DNA of 64,000 nucleotides from Pachypanchax playfairii. Taxonomy: Eukaryota > Chordata > Actinopteri > Cyprinodontiformes > Aplocheilidae. Below the pieces are notes generated by a model, which saw only the letters and a program-made list of their open reading frames with translations, ran no database searches and had not been told where the DNA came from. A program made the translations under genes and the position numbers. Below, piece by piece: positions 1-12,559 of this stretch. The stretch is taken from assembly GCA_006937955.1 (NCBI GenBank), contig SSNP01000031.1, forward strand, positions 2,567,928-2,631,927, in the 5' to 3' direction. The first letter of the stretch is position 1; each line of letters opens with the position of its first letter.

Positions 1-787
1 ACAACATTATGAAACTCTTCACCTGCCCAGAGGGACTGGAGACTGTACACCAAACAGCCCTTAATATTAAAATTATCTATAAATAATCAAATATTTACAA
101 CAATCAGAATTAAAATGAACTCAATTTAACCAAGAAGAACCTTTTTTTAAAAAACTACAAGGCGGTATAATTGCGGCTTGAGCATTAACGCCAGCAGTGG
201 AATGAAAAACATGCATCAGACGCCCAAAAATGCAGACAATGAGTTTACAGCATTTTGGGCTAAAAGACAACATACAAAGCTTTAAAGTTTTACAAGAAAA
301 AGGAAAAACAATGTAAAATTGGGGTTAAATTGTCTCAAGTTTGCAGGCAAGTTTTTTTTTTTATAAAACTGAAGGAAAAATCTTATGCTTGTTGTTTGAA
401 TGTTCTGGTATCTTTCTGATTGTTGATGCTAGAAACTGCGGATTTTTTTTGCAAGTTTGCGAGTTACTGAACTGTGCTTAGAGTAGAGTATAGGCTCATC
501 GAGCTGAATCTTTTGGTGGGTAATTGGGGACATAAAATTGCAAGAAAATAAGCACAATTTCATCTGGAATCCACTGATTTGCTACTAATAACACTTAAGT
601 ATGAGGAAACTGCAAAAAACGTGGCAAATATTTTTACTGAAATCGAGTCTATATTTAAGATTGAATAATTTACACAAATAGGAAAACACACACACACACC
701 AGTAAAAACATGCAGACTGTGAGCTTTCCTGTGTGAGGGGAAGTTGCAGGTTGTTGCGACATCAGTGTTTTCGATAAGACCTCCATT
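1..787. other. Unannotated AT-rich DNA
   Basis: Only short frames bounded by stops and a few A or T runs are present. No splice-bounded open segment, inverted termini or recognisable repeat was found. Confidence 0.6.
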
Positions 788-831
788 ACACACACACATA
801 CACACACACACATACACACACACACACACAC
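788..831. repeat. (CA)n microsatellite
   Basis: CA dinucleotides run for about 44 bp with a few TA interruptions. Read on the minus strand the array gives a Cys/Val-rich frame that should not be taken as coding. Confidence 0.95.
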
Positions 832-839
832 CCTAACAG

Positions 840-3800
840 AAGCACAACAGATACTGTGGATTCACTTTAAGGGTTTAGTTCAGATCCACCATAAATGGGT
901 TTTTAAGAATCCCACAAATAATTAATCCTCTCCTCAGACGTTCCCTTCATGCGCATTATGAAATGAAACTGATCAAGTGATCTGCAATGCGGTCGCACTG
1001 CAGAGTCAGGAACTCTGCATGAATGTGTTCTACACATGGGAGCCAAAAAAAAAGGCCAACTGGTCGGACACACCTCCACATCATTAAAGAGCAAATAAAG
1101 GTCCTAAGTTTCACCTCGGAGAAGGATGGTGAGGCTTAACCAGGCTCAGATTTGTTACGTCTGGCTGCATGAGAGTGGTGGATTGTTTGCATGGTAACTC
1201 GTTTTGGGGGAACTTTATCTTTTTGTTAAGTTATAACCAGAATGGGACCTAAAAGACCCCGAGCAGAAGAAACAGCGAATGAAACAGAAGATAGAGAAAA
1301 CTTTAAATCAGTCAATACCATTTCCTCATGAGTCAAAACCAGAGGATGTTCACCAGCTTGTATTTCAGAAGTCATCTTGTCTCAGTTAGCATAAAGTTAC
1401 TCTGTAATTGCGGCCTTTAAACCAAACTGCACAGCCCCACCACCACCTGAGATGGACTCAATTCGATCTAATTCTGCATTCTCGACATGATTAACTGAAA
1501 TCGATCCGCTGCGACTATCTGTCTCAGGATTCTCTGGATGATTTTATGGAGGAGCGAAGGGGCCGAGGCTTCATGAGCCGGGATGGAGGTGGCAATTATT
1601 CAAGGAGGGCCGTCTTGACATGAGTCTTCTGACTGAAATATCGACAGAGTGGCATCGACCATTAATCGCGTATTGTGGACCAGGCGCCAGCGCCCCCACC
1701 AGCAATGCACTTTGGATAATAACTTAAATAAGAACAAGTAATGCCATGTAAACAGAGGGCCTTGTAAATACCTGCTGTGGAAATTCACAGACTTTGGCCT
1801 GCTATTTATCATACTGCAGCCTGAGGGCAACATCATTATACCCAGATTGTTGAAAGCATGTTCATCTAGTAGAACTGCTGGTACTGAACACTGGAACAGA
1901 TCTGTAACAAGGGTGACAACTAGATGCTGCTAAAACAACAACAAAAATCGGAACTTACAGTATCACTGTACACTTACAGTTCTGCCTCTGAGATGTTTAG
2001 GTGTGACAAAAAAAAACAAAAACTAAATATGTTTTCAAAATCTGAACATGGTAAATCCTGAGAGAGAAAAAAAGTGACGCTATAAACACATGGTTCGTGT
2101 TATTTACGTAAATGATCTTCAAAACATTGTTGAAATGCTTGATCTCAACTAGCAGGCTTGTTCAATCAGGGGTGGAACATTGGTTCCCTGACATCAGGCC
2201 TCTGTTTAATGACGTGGCTTGCTTAACACACCCCACCTGGCCCATCCTGTCAGAACAGTCAGATCAGATCGGCCTCTTTTAAGTATGGGGCGAGGATAAA
2301 ACATGCCATCTCAGCCTAGATCAGGACATTTTAAATAGGTCAAAGATTTAAAGAGATTCAGGTGTGAATCAGTAATAAGGGCAAAGGTATGTTATGTTTC
2401 ACACCCATCTAACTGCTGATACACCCTTAGAAAACCCCACATGCATTCTTGCATGGATGCGTATTCACGCAGAGTTAAGAGCTTAAACCTATCTAACTGA
2501 TACTACACCTTAAATCCTTTCATCTCTCATTTTATACCCAACCCCTCCCATTTTCCCTCCCTTCTTTTCATCTTTTTATTCTTCCCTCTAATCTCTGTCT
2601 GATCTATTCCGCTGATGAATAGCATAAAAAAAAAAAGAACAGCATAGCCTTGGCGAGCGTTGAAATTGTATTTCTGTGTGCAGTTTGTGTTTTTTTCCTT
2701 CCTGCAGTTGCCATCTGAAACTATCCACCATGCATGAGGCAATGCTTCACAGCCCCGGGGTCAAACCACAAAAAGAATACTCGAAAATGACAACGAGTTC
2801 TAAGCATCAATAAGAAAACGAGCCAAAGCTCCAATTTAATGTTTCTTTGTGCAGCAGCCGCCTTTGGGCCGTCTCCCTTGCCTTCGGTAACTAGAACCTG
2901 TTTGGAGTCCTTACACATTTTACTGTTATCCTCTCAAACACATCATCATGTCTAAATGCAAGAAAGGCAACAAAAAACAATTGTTTTAAGATTCAAAAAC
3001 CTGAAGGCATACAAAACTTAAACTGCTGCAAACATTTAGTAAATTAGAACATTTATCTTCTTCAGTTGACTTACAGTTGAGAGTTGAGGCTTTTTGGGGA
3101 CTGATCTTTTATATCAGCCCATCCTCGGTTAAATTAACTCTTTATTGAGCTTTCAGATGATAAGCTAGAATGTAACAGTTTTCTATGTTTATATTATATA
3201 TGGTCGTTCTGAGTCCAATTTCTTGGGTTGTAGCTAATCTTACACTGTGATATGTTCCTCTGTGGACAGTGTCAACAACATTCCACTCAGGGGTCTATTG
3301 TTTTATTTGATGATTTGTCAGCTGTCTTTTATATTTTTGGATTATTTGAGATTAAATAGACAGGTAATTTACTGTACGTGTTCTGTTCGTCCACGGAGGA
3401 TGCTGGTGACATCTACGTCATACAGGCTTGACTGACGGACGGTTGGATTTCAAGATTTTGTTCTCAGTTGGTGATGAGACCTTTCTTCAAATATATCACA
3501 GACACCCTTACAAATACACTACCACCATGACAGCCCTTTACAACCTCATTTATTTGATCCAAACCAGTTAATGGAAAAGTTCCTGGTAGGAATTTCATTA
3601 CTGGAAACGCAACTGATGAAACTGACAGCAGATGTTGATCGATTTGGAAGAAACGCGCATCAGAAACACAAAACTTTTGACTTGAAAAGAATGAAACAGG
3701 CACAAAGAAAGAGAAAAGACAAGCTGTAAATGTATTGTCTTAATAAATTAATTAATTGTCAGTTTGATAAGAATCAAGTAAATGTGCACATCTGTGCAGA

Positions 3801-3880
3801 CACACTCAAAAATTCTAATTCTTTACTTTGAAACGCTTTAGACGATACTCAGATAAGAAATATTCAAGTACTGTTCAATT
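840..3880. other. Unannotated intergenic DNA
   Basis: No gene is visible in this 3-kb stretch. The part around 1430-1800 is less AT-rich and free of simple repeats, so it could be conserved non-coding DNA, but nothing in the sequence proves this. Open frames are short and do not join across plausible splice sites. Confidence 0.5.
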
Positions 3881-3883
3881 ATA

Positions 3884-3921
3884 GTGTGTGTGTGTGAATA
3901 TGTGTGTGTGAGAGAGAGAGA
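3884..3921. repeat. Compound (TG)n/(AG)n microsatellite
   Basis: Two TG runs separated by a short AATA-type break are followed directly by AGAGAGAG. Confidence 0.9.
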
Positions 3922-4574
3922 AAATGAAGTGAGCATGAGACAGGAGGAGGGATGAGATTCTTTCCACCTATGTGTCATTTCCTCCCTCAATCTCTCCCTC
4001 TCCTTCTGTGCGTTACCCCCTTTATATTCTCACACCATAATTCTTCTTTTACAAGACTTTCTATCACTCACTGTCTTCCTTCACAAGCCTACTGTTTATC
4101 TATCATCCTGCCATTCGAGGAAAATCTCTCTGCCGCCAAAAAAATTAACTATCCCCAACAAAGGAAAACGAATTAATGCCGTCAAACGGAAGGAATTTGG
4201 AATATATTGTCACTAACCGATCACATTAAAAGGAAACGTGAGGTTTTTCATATTAGATTAGCTTTTCTCATACTTTATTTCTGAAGTATTTTGAGCATTG
4301 TTTGATAAACTAGTCTGGGCTCATTAGTCAAGTTGATTAACGTTAAACCAGCAGGTGATTCATCTTTGAGAAGAACGTCTTCAGAGGGGAAACTCTCCCA
4401 AGGCCGTCTCGGGTTACAGCAAGTTTTATAGCTTGATGTCAGATAAAGGTAATCATGGTAATGTTTATGATAATGTAACATTTACTACATCTTCAAACCT
4501 ACAAATCTCACAATTTCTTTGAAATTTCTACAGATTATCTTCATGTTTATGAGATTTATATGAAAATTAGTAAC
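3922..4574. other. Unannotated DNA, partly pyrimidine-rich
   Basis: About 200 bp from 3957 is C/T-rich, then AT-rich DNA follows. No gene or repeat family is recognised. Confidence 0.5.
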
Positions 4575-4994
4575 TGGTAGAGGAAAGTGTCAGGAGTAAT
4601 GTGTGATGAAAGGAAAGATGGACAAGACAGTGGAGAGACCTGCCATGTTGCCTGGTCTGGAGACGGTACCACTGAGGAAGGGACATGAGACACAGCTTAA
4701 GGTAGTAGAAATGAAAATGTTGAGGTTCTTTGGGAAGGACAAGGATGGACAGGATAGGGAATGAGTCCATCAGAGGAACGACACGTTAGATGTTTTGGTG
4801 ATAAAGTCAAAGAGACTGAGATGGTTTGGACATGTACATAGTGGGTTTACTAGGAAAAGGATGCTGAGGTGGGAACTTCAGGAGGCCCAGTGGATGACCA
4901 AAGAGGAGATATATGGATGTAGTGAAGGAGTACATGAGGTTGGTGTGAGAGAAGAAGATGCAGAGGATAGTTGGAGACGGACAACTTGGGCTGT
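4575..4994 (+). mobile_element. LINE 3' region, end of reverse transcriptase ORF (relic)
   Basis: Read on the plus strand this is the C-terminal part of a non-LTR retrotransposon ORF. It shows RPAML-GLETV near 4640, then a segment ending LRWFGHV near 4815-4840, then KRMLRWEL and GVREEDAED near 4850-4965. This R-W-F/L-G-H-V block downstream of the RT domain is typical of several teleost LINE groups; I cannot decide which clade. The frame is broken: a stop near 4760 and a frame change separate the ETV part from the LRWFGHV part. The copy is truncated at its 5' end, as is usual for LINEs, and is interrupted at about 4995 by an insertion. The rest of its tail resumes near 5237. It is a dead fragment. 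A frame on the opposite strand covering the same DNA is a shadow. An antisense relative lies at about 49644-49890. Confidence 0.8.
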
Positions 4995-5236
4995 TTTCAT
5001 ACAGATGTTCTGGAATATTTGCGGACAATTTGATCAGGTCTTTAGTCAGAGTTGTCTTTTCAGACACGCCACTGTACCGGAGAACGTCCGCTCTTGTTAC
5101 TAGGTCTTCAGCCGGAAACGTTCCTGAACAGAATATGTGGACAGACTCCAGAACGGTGCTTTCAGATTCAATATGGAAATGGATGAAGTTCAGGACATTA
5201 CAGTTTTTCATAGCCCATCTGAAAGGGGCTTTCCTA
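4995..5236. mobile_element. Insertion inside the LINE tail, probable MITE
   Basis: About 240 bp of unrelated sequence splits the LINE 3' end. It begins GGGCTGTTTTCATACAG and ends near TCTGAAAGGGGC, whose reverse complement (GCCCCTTTCAGA) is loosely similar to the start, so it may be a class II non-autonomous element with worn inverted ends. I saw no clear target duplication, and the boundaries are good to about 10 bp. Confidence 0.45.
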
Positions 5237-5283
5237 TGCAGACTCCTGAAGGCAGCAACCAAAAGGAGAAGAAGAAGAGGGTT
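5237..5283 (+). mobile_element. LINE 3' tail with GAA repeat
   Basis: The text resembling GACTCCTGAAGGCAGCA, followed by GGAGAAGAAGAAGAGG, is the expected 3' UTR and short GAA-type tail of the LINE at 4575-4994. It is separated from its ORF part by the insertion. Confidence 0.65.
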
Positions 5284-5436
5284 AATGCTGTATTTTGAGT
5301 GATGTTAGGATTAAACATCCTTAAAACACTGGATACTGACCTAAAGCTTCATGTAATCGGAGGAGAGGACGTTTCATCCTTCAACTATAGTCACTTGTCC
5401 AACATACATACATCTGTTGCATATCTGTACAGGTAC

Positions 5437-5486
5437 AGGCTTAATATGAATGTTCTATAGGTCTATAGAACATTCATATTAAGCCT
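5437..5486. repeat. Perfect palindrome, 24-bp arms, 2-nt spacer
   Basis: The arm AGGCTTAATATGAATGTTCTATAG (5437-5460) is followed by GT and then its exact reverse complement (5463-5486). No mismatch is present in 24 bp. It sits at the edge of a LINE fragment. It could be a recent inverted duplication, a cruciform-forming site, or a cloning or assembly artefact. Confidence 0.95.
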
Positions 5487-5755
5487 TGCGTCCTACATGA
5501 GGCTACACCCTAATGGCAGGCATATAAGTCCTTCTAGATGCCCAAACAACCTCAGCTGGTTCCTTCTGATGAAGAAGAAAGTTACATGTAGCTCCTCTTA
5601 GGCCCAGTAAGTCCAGCCACTCAGCTGTCATTCATTTCAGCTGCTTCTATGTACAATGTCCTTCTTTACTCACAACTCTTACCCACGGGTAAGGCTCAAA
5701 ATGTTCACTAGTAAACTGAAAGCTTTGCCTTTCAACTCAGTGATCTTCACCACCA
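5487..5755 (-). mobile_element. LINE ORF2 3' fragment, second family, minus strand (relic)
   Basis: On the minus strand, GTGAAGATCACTGAGTTGAA and GGCAAAGCTTTCAGTTTACT, then GCAGCTGAAATGA and GGAACCAGCTGAGGTTGTTT and GGGCATCT, follow the order of a common teleost LINE ORF end (post-RT region with an R-W-L-G-H-L-type motif). The copy is heavily mutated, has lost frame, and ends at the palindrome. Clade not determined. Confidence 0.65.
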
Positions 5756-5759
5756 TTGC

Positions 5760-8095
5760 CCCAATTAGTCTGTCAATCTGTAGATTTATTCTATATTCTA
5801 TATTTGTGAAGTGACAGAAAGCGACAAGAAGTGGAAAGTTTAAATGTGTTTTCAGCTTCTTAAACTCCAGGGTCCCTCCTTTAAACGACTTGTTTAGTCT
5901 GAGTTACAGGCCAAAACCACAACTCATAGTTTTCAGGGGGAAAAAGTGGCATTTTGCTTTAAAGGTTTTCAAATTCTGTTTTTAGTAATTTCATTTTAAT
6001 TGCAGTTATCCATTTTCTGAAAAAAAAAAGATATTTTTACTTTATTTTCAACCTTTGAATGAATAAAATGTATCTGATCGGGCCCTTTCTGCTGAGTAAA
6101 GATGAGGGTGGAGCCACTTGTCTCAGACGCTTTTCAACATTGAAAAGTTTATCAAGATGAATTGGCGTTTGAGCGCCCAGGTGGAGGGGAGGGGAGGAGG
6201 AGGGACCTGAAGCATCCTGAGTGAAAAGTTGTCTCCACTTTAAACTGCTTGAATAACCTTGTGCAAAACATCAAATCCCTTCCAGTCTGAGGTGCAGGGG
6301 CAGTAATATTCAGAGGGATGTGGGGGGTGGGGGAGTAAGAAAAATCTCCCCACTGAGAATCAGTGGAGCACCACAAAGGAAAGTCACCAAAGTTCCATCC
6401 CTCGCCTCACCACAAAACACTCTGGTGGCAAATTATCTGCCTCCCCCTCCTTCTGTCTATGTGGCACTCTCTCCTTCTCCCCCGGCTTTCTCTCTCCTCC
6501 TGTCCTATTATGGACATAGCAACGGCGTCGCTGTCGGGACCGACTAAAGGTTTGATTCACTGTCTGTCCCTGTCTCAGTGTGCGTGTGTGTTAGATAGCA
6601 GATAAGACTCATATATAAACAGCACTTGAAAGCAGAAATGTAAATGTTTGGAAGTCAACGCAGAACACAGACCATATCAAGATACCCGAAAGGAAGAGCA
6701 AAAGAAAGGAGAGGAGATTAAAGCAGAGTTCACGCCAGGAGAACGAGCACGCTGCAGACAGGACTCAAGTCAGATTCCAGTCATCAATAAGGCTTAGTGG
6801 AATTTAGCATCGTGAAGCTATGCTCCAAATGCTTTAATCTGAAAACAGACTGAGCAGGATGTATTAGACACCTGTGTACTTTGGCCTCTTAGGGCTTGGT
6901 GTTAAGAAGAATTCTAATATCCAGTGACAAGTTAAGTTTCAAGCTAAGTTTTCAAACACTGATGATGTTGTCAGATCACAGCAGAGCAAACCTAATGTTC
7001 TACTTCCAATACCAAGACTTACCCCCTTTATCAGTCTGCTTCTTTTTCTCAAATTCCAAATAGACCAGAACATTCCGGATGGGCAATATAACTGTATTAT
7101 AATAATAATTATTATAATTTGTATGGTATTTACTGCAATAATGGTGAGTGACAACAAAAAGAGCCTCACAAAACTCTCAAATGAAAACTTAGTAGTTATC
7201 AAACCATCTTATTCATGACATTAATTGCTTTTACCAGGTGCAACTTCTCAGTAAATATGTTTACTCTAAACAATCTTATCTGAGACATTAATATCAATTT
7301 GGTTATACATATAATGATTTAAACATTCAAACCGCGAAACATAATCCCAATTTTGGACCTAGAAAAATTTAAAGCGCAAAAGCAACCTGATCAGTTGAAA
7401 TCAACTAACATAAAATACAAACGCTACTAAAAAAGGCAGTGATGCATGTTTACAATGGAAATACTCAATGGTAATAAGTCATTTATTAGATTTATTAACA
7501 CGGTAGGGTTTTTTTCCCCCACAGTATTTCATAAACGTTAGAATATTACCTGCGTCTATTGAGAATTATGCCTGCATGATGTATCAGAAATGTATTGATA
7601 CATACATCTTGCAACAGAACAGCCCACTTACCGATTTGTTGTGTAAATTCTCCAGCGATTTCGATCCAACGCTAAACTAAAACTGTGCTAAACTTTATAG
7701 AATCAAATGGGGTGATAACATGACTGCTGGCAGATTTTAGAGGCCTATTGTTAACAAATATACGGGTGTGTATTTCCTTTGTGTGTGTGCTTCCTTGAAT
7801 GACTTTATTTCTTTGTAATTATAGTCTCCATCTCTTCGAATTGTGTGTACACACCTGCTTACATGAGGATGTTTGCTAGTGTGCGCTTTGTTGCACAACC
7901 GTGTGTGCATGCGGGTGAGTGAGTGATTGTTAGCAGAAGCTCGTTAACCTCAGAAGTCATTACCACAGCTCAGAGGTTTATGCCAATTAGAAAAAAATAA
8001 ATAAACGACAGCCTGAAAACAAAACAGAGAAATGAAAACCAAAAAGAGGATAGAAAGTGATTTCTGGAGAAGAAGAAAAAAAGAAATTCTAGTGA
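5760..8095. other. Unannotated DNA
   Basis: No gene is supported. The part at 6430-6510 is pyrimidine-rich, and 7095-7120 is a short AAT/ATT-rich patch. Short frames at 6150-6600 overlap on both strands and look like chance. Confidence 0.5.
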
Positions 8096-8101
8096 ATATA
8101 T

Positions 8102-8262
8102 GGGGGAATCCAGTTTCTTCCCACAGACCAAAACCATGTATGTTAGATTAATCAGGTTCATGTTAGGACCCTAAATCAGCCCTCAATGTGAGTGTGTAAG
8201 TGGTCATAGGTCTGACTGTGGTCCTGTGTTGGACCTGCTCACCCAATGACTGCCCCCACCCA
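8102..8262 (+). repeat. GGAT-tailed dispersed repeat family, internal part
   Basis: The order CAGTTTCTTCCCACAGACCA, then CATGTATGTTAGATTAATCA, then AATGTGAGTGTGTAAGTGG, then CTGCTCACCCAATGAC matches the middle of a very common teleost repeat that usually ends in GGAT units. Here both ends are missing. Other copies in this window lie at 43471, 50165, 50745 and 53985. Confidence 0.75.
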
Positions 8263-8548
8263 AAATATTTTTAAAAAGACAAGACAAGAGGTTCGTGAAG
8301 GAAGTGATTCACATAATTTATCTCATTAAGATCGTCACCAAAAACAAAACAGCTTGACAAGGAGAAAATATGACTAAGATCAAGAGAGAGAGAGCAGTGA
8401 CAGTGCATGTATGTGTGAGGACGAGTAGGAGGAAGGAGAGGGCGGACGTCACTGCTCCTCCTCGTCTTTTTTTCTCGTTTTCTGAAGGCGTTTTTTTAAT
8501 CTTCGTTTTTGGTTTTGCAGATTTACTCTAGACAATCCAGACTGCTGT

Positions 8549-8760
8549 GTACACACACACACACACACGAAGTGAAAAACAAAAACACACACAACCAAAA
8601 TTGCTCACTTTCTTGCTCTCCATCTCACACTCTCACATATGTATTCTCATACACACAGACCCCTAAAGAGGCCTTTTTTCCACATTGGCCCATATGGTGC
8701 AGACAGGGGTACGGAAACAATTCTCTCTAAAAACAACACACACACATATACACACACACC
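8549..8760. repeat. CA-rich interval with several (CA)n runs
   Basis: One clean CA run is at 8551-8568 and others are near 8585, 8650 and 8735-8760. The short frames over it are products of the repeat. Confidence 0.8.
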
Positions 8761-11700
8761 AGACTGTTAAACCTGCTGAATGAATTGCTGCCTTGTTCAG
8801 TGGTGCACTAATGGCAAGGAACCTGCTACACAGATTACCACACACATGCAGTAAAAAGACTTAGCATTAGACATTCTAGGGCACTTATCCACTACAGGTT
8901 AGTCATTTTCCTCGGTCTAAACGTAGGTACTCAACTTAGTATTCCAACAGAGGTGGTTGTAAATTTATTCCATTAAGCACCTAAGGCAGACGTCTTAAAA
9001 AACTTGGATCTCTTCAGCACCAGAGAATGAATTTTGACTAGCTATACTGGCTAATATAATGATTTACATCTCACTTTTTGGCAATGGGCAACTGGAAAAA
9101 CAAGATGGCATATCTATCAATGACTGGCTGTGGTGTTTGCAATGCTCTCATAGGGATTTTCTTCTTAAAAAAGCAGCAAAAAAGAAAGACTTAGATCAGG
9201 AGTTTGCTGAGTACATCTAACATCTCTGATAGCATAACAGAGGATAATTAACGGGAAAGACCGTGCAGACTGATTAGTGTAGCGCTGTGACCTTTTTGCT
9301 CCGGCAAATTGTAATCAAAGCAGTCCATTCGAGAAGTCTCCGTTTCTACCTTCTCTGCTAAAGTAAACAGATGTCAGAGCCAAACCAAATATGTGTGTTT
9401 CACTTGGGTTTTACCAAGAAATGTACCTGGATATGAGGAAAAACTGCATCAGACTGCTCAGAAATCATCAAGTCAGATTTGAATGTGACAACTTAAACAG
9501 TAGCAGTCCTGAAGATGAGTCATACGCCAGACCTGAGAGGAGTTTATCTTAAAAAAAAAATGAAAAAGAGCACAGTTGGCTCTTTGTCTCCTTCTCTGAA
9601 GTTGAACTAAATGTTGTCTCTCTTATAATTCAGCCATTAAAGATGTCTAAAACTAAAAACTTTTTCCTTTTCCAGTCGAATCTATTTCACTGCCAAACTC
9701 TTAATTCAGCAGTCAAAGACGCAGCAGGTCTTCCAACAGTCTCAACAACAAGAAACGTTTCATGTTCCATTACAGACAATTGGCCCTGAAAAGATACAGA
9801 ATTTAAGCTCGTCTGTGTTTATTACAGCAGACAAAAGCTGCCTGAGGGAGCCAAAGCAGCTGGAGACAGAAGAGTCCAAAATCTGAGGTTGACTTACACG
9901 ACATTGATTTGTTAAAACTAAATAAGTGACTCCTGCATAATATGATGCCATGAAAGCGAGTAGTGGGAGCGCTGACTCATTCCACAGAGAAGGAAACAGC
10001 CCCTCACAAAAAGATTCAAGAAGCACATAATCCTACAAATGTGTCTGATGTAGATATTAGTACACTACTAGAACAAATACGTTCAGACTATCAGCCAATT
10101 CATCTTTTATTAAACAGTAAAATCAATTTAAAGTTGTTCAAAAACATGGAAGTTATGCACAAACACCTGTTTAATGTTAAAAAACGCTCCAAATTGTAGT
10201 TTAAACAAGACAGCAAAATTCCCAAATAAATTATAACTTCACACATGGCTTTAGCAACTTCTTCCCTTTGCTAAAGTGTCTTTTTGAAGACATTTGACTA
10301 GTGACTGGATGACGCATCCATTACTGTTTGCAAGCAAACTTCAATTGGAAATTATATGACGTGCTTCTTAGTTCAAACATAATGCTTGAACTTGAAATGG
10401 ATAGGTTACCTTACTGGACAGGTAAACTTTACACTCCAAAATAAAATCAAATTAAAATCAAAGATTCCCGCATTATCCTCCACAGCTTCAGCAGAGAATG
10501 AATTGCCTTCCATAAATATATACAGAACACAGTCTAAAGAAACAGCAAAAATTGTTTATGTTAGCAGCTTTTTCCCTGCTTGTTTTAGTGTCCCGTTGTT
10601 CCTTCTCATCACAGACAAACAAACACAGCAGTGTTCTGTGAAAGTCTGCGCATCACGGCGGCTGACTTGGTTGAATTTGGCTTCGTTGGGCACCTGAATG
10701 TGAACAAACTACCAATTGGAACTATCTAACAGCCTCCAGCTTCTCTGTTCTTATTGTTTTGGCAAGTTGTTGTGCTGCTGCCAGGCAGTCTGGCTGCTGT
10801 GACCACTTATGCTGGCTGCTAGCTGCAGCACCACCATTAGCCATCAGCATGTTAGCTGTCTTTATCATACTGTGGATTGGTTCTGGTGTTGGCAGGTTCT
10901 GGGTCTGGCAGCAGAGGGTTGGGCTTCTAATTTGTTTGGTTTTCCCTCCACATCAGCACTGAGCATGTTTTGGGCTCCAACATCAATTCTAAAACTCTAC
11001 ATTGTGAAATTAAAGATATGACGACTGATGTTTAAACTTTTCCTATGATGCTAGGATACGAGTAAAAGTTGGCTTAAGTGATACAGGTGGAATCTGCAAT
11101 CAGTGCAAGTGAAGGCACGTCATTTACACCAACATATCAGTGAAGTTTGCCTTTCAAAACCTTTTTTTTTTCTCGGTACCAGCAGCCACAGTCAGGCTGA
11201 GTAAGCAGAAGCTACAAACTCACACAAGGCAGTGAGACTCAGGAGTGATTCTTCCTTCCAGACACACCAGGAGCAGCACGCAGCTGTATACATCACCAGC
11301 ATATGGATTAAATAAGGACAGGCTGCACACAACTTGTTAACACTTGTTCACTTGGCGAAAACACAAGTTTTTTTGGGGAACAAACCAAACACAAAAAGCT
11401 CCCACCCACAACTTCACACACCCAGACAAGAGCGTACATGCATGTTGCGTTTGTGCAGACACAAACAAGCAACGTCAGCCAATCAAATACATTTAGGGTA
11501 ACGTTACAGTGGGAGCAAGTTGGGATGGAGGTGCACACAAAAAAATGTAACCTTTTTTTCTACTATCATCATTTAATGGGTTTGATTCCCATCCATATGC
11601 TTGAAAGCTGGATTTTAAAAACCTGATTAATGGATTTTTCCACCAGGAAAGTTGGACGGAGGGAATAAATAAACAAAAAGCGCCTTCATAACCAGTGCTT

Positions 11701-12350
11701 GAAAATTAAAACACCAAGATGGTGATAAATAATTTGCCATATTGAGTAAACTAACAGGTGAGGTTATTTATAAGGTGATGAAGAGCAAACTATCACTTTT
11801 CAACAGCTGGTTTATTATAGGCTGGTGCTGATATGTTTACAGACATGCTTGTTGTTTTCATCTAATGAAGAACATATTTTAAATGAGATTTAAAAGGTAA
11901 ATGTGTTGTTAATGGATTTAACGAGTCTACAAGGAAACTATTTTAGGAGTCCTTGAGTTAAAAGTTAAAAGATCTCAAATAGCCGCCCTGCTTTTCTGAT
12001 TAAAAATCCAAAACTTAACCTTAAATAACGAAGCCACTGCTCCACCTCTAACCTGACCTACAACTCATCTTCATGCTCTTGTGGCGTCTACAGTTTGTAC
12101 CCAGCATGTAGGTTTTATGGGGTTGTTTTGTGGATGAAGACATTTGATAGAAACAATGCCACTTTTAAGAGGACTTTATTTTTTTTTCCATTTTAACACA
12201 GTCTGGAAAAGTTTAAAAAGTCAAACCTCACCCAACCCCAACAAAAAACAGAAAAAAATGCCTTGTGACAGAAAACCAAAATATAGATTTCAACCTAAAA
12301 CTTCACTTAACTTTGACCAAGTAACATTTTTAACCCAAGATTACAAACAA
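8761..12350. other. Unannotated DNA
   Basis: No gene or identifiable transposon was recognised in 3.6 kb. The part at 10750-10980 is less AT-rich, with several CAGC/GCTGCT words, but has no consistent frame or splice context. Confidence 0.5.
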
Positions 12351-12497
12351 ACAAGTAAACAAACTACAAACTAGACAAGATGTATATTTATATATTAATG
12401 CATTGGATGCATGTATATATATATAAAATGCATTTTTAATGCATTGATTTTTTTCAGCCCTAATATATACATATACATTTTGTCTAGTTTGTTTACT

Positions 12498-12500
<3 letters not shown>
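12351..12500. repeat. Imperfect inverted repeat (foldback), 40-47 bp arms
   Basis: The left arm (12351-12397) and the right arm (12461-12500) are reverse complements. Both contain ACAAGTAAACAAACT, AGACAARATGTATAT and TATATATTA. The left arm carries an extra 7 bp, a duplicated ACAAACT. The spacer holds ATGCAT-rich DNA. It may be a small foldback element or a local inverted duplication. Confidence 0.85.
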
Positions 12501-12533
<33 letters not shown>

Positions 12534-12551
12534 ATATATATATATATATAT
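12499..12551. repeat. (TG)n then (AT)n microsatellite
   Basis: About 22 bp of TG is followed by about 30 bp of AT with one slip. The array directly abuts the right arm of the inverted repeat. Confidence 0.95.
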
Positions 12552-12559
12552 CAATCTTC

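Noticed and set aside
4807..5262. 151-codon minus-strand frame
   Set aside because: It lies opposite a LINE ORF remnant and an insertion, has no domain, and starts and ends without regard to the element boundaries.
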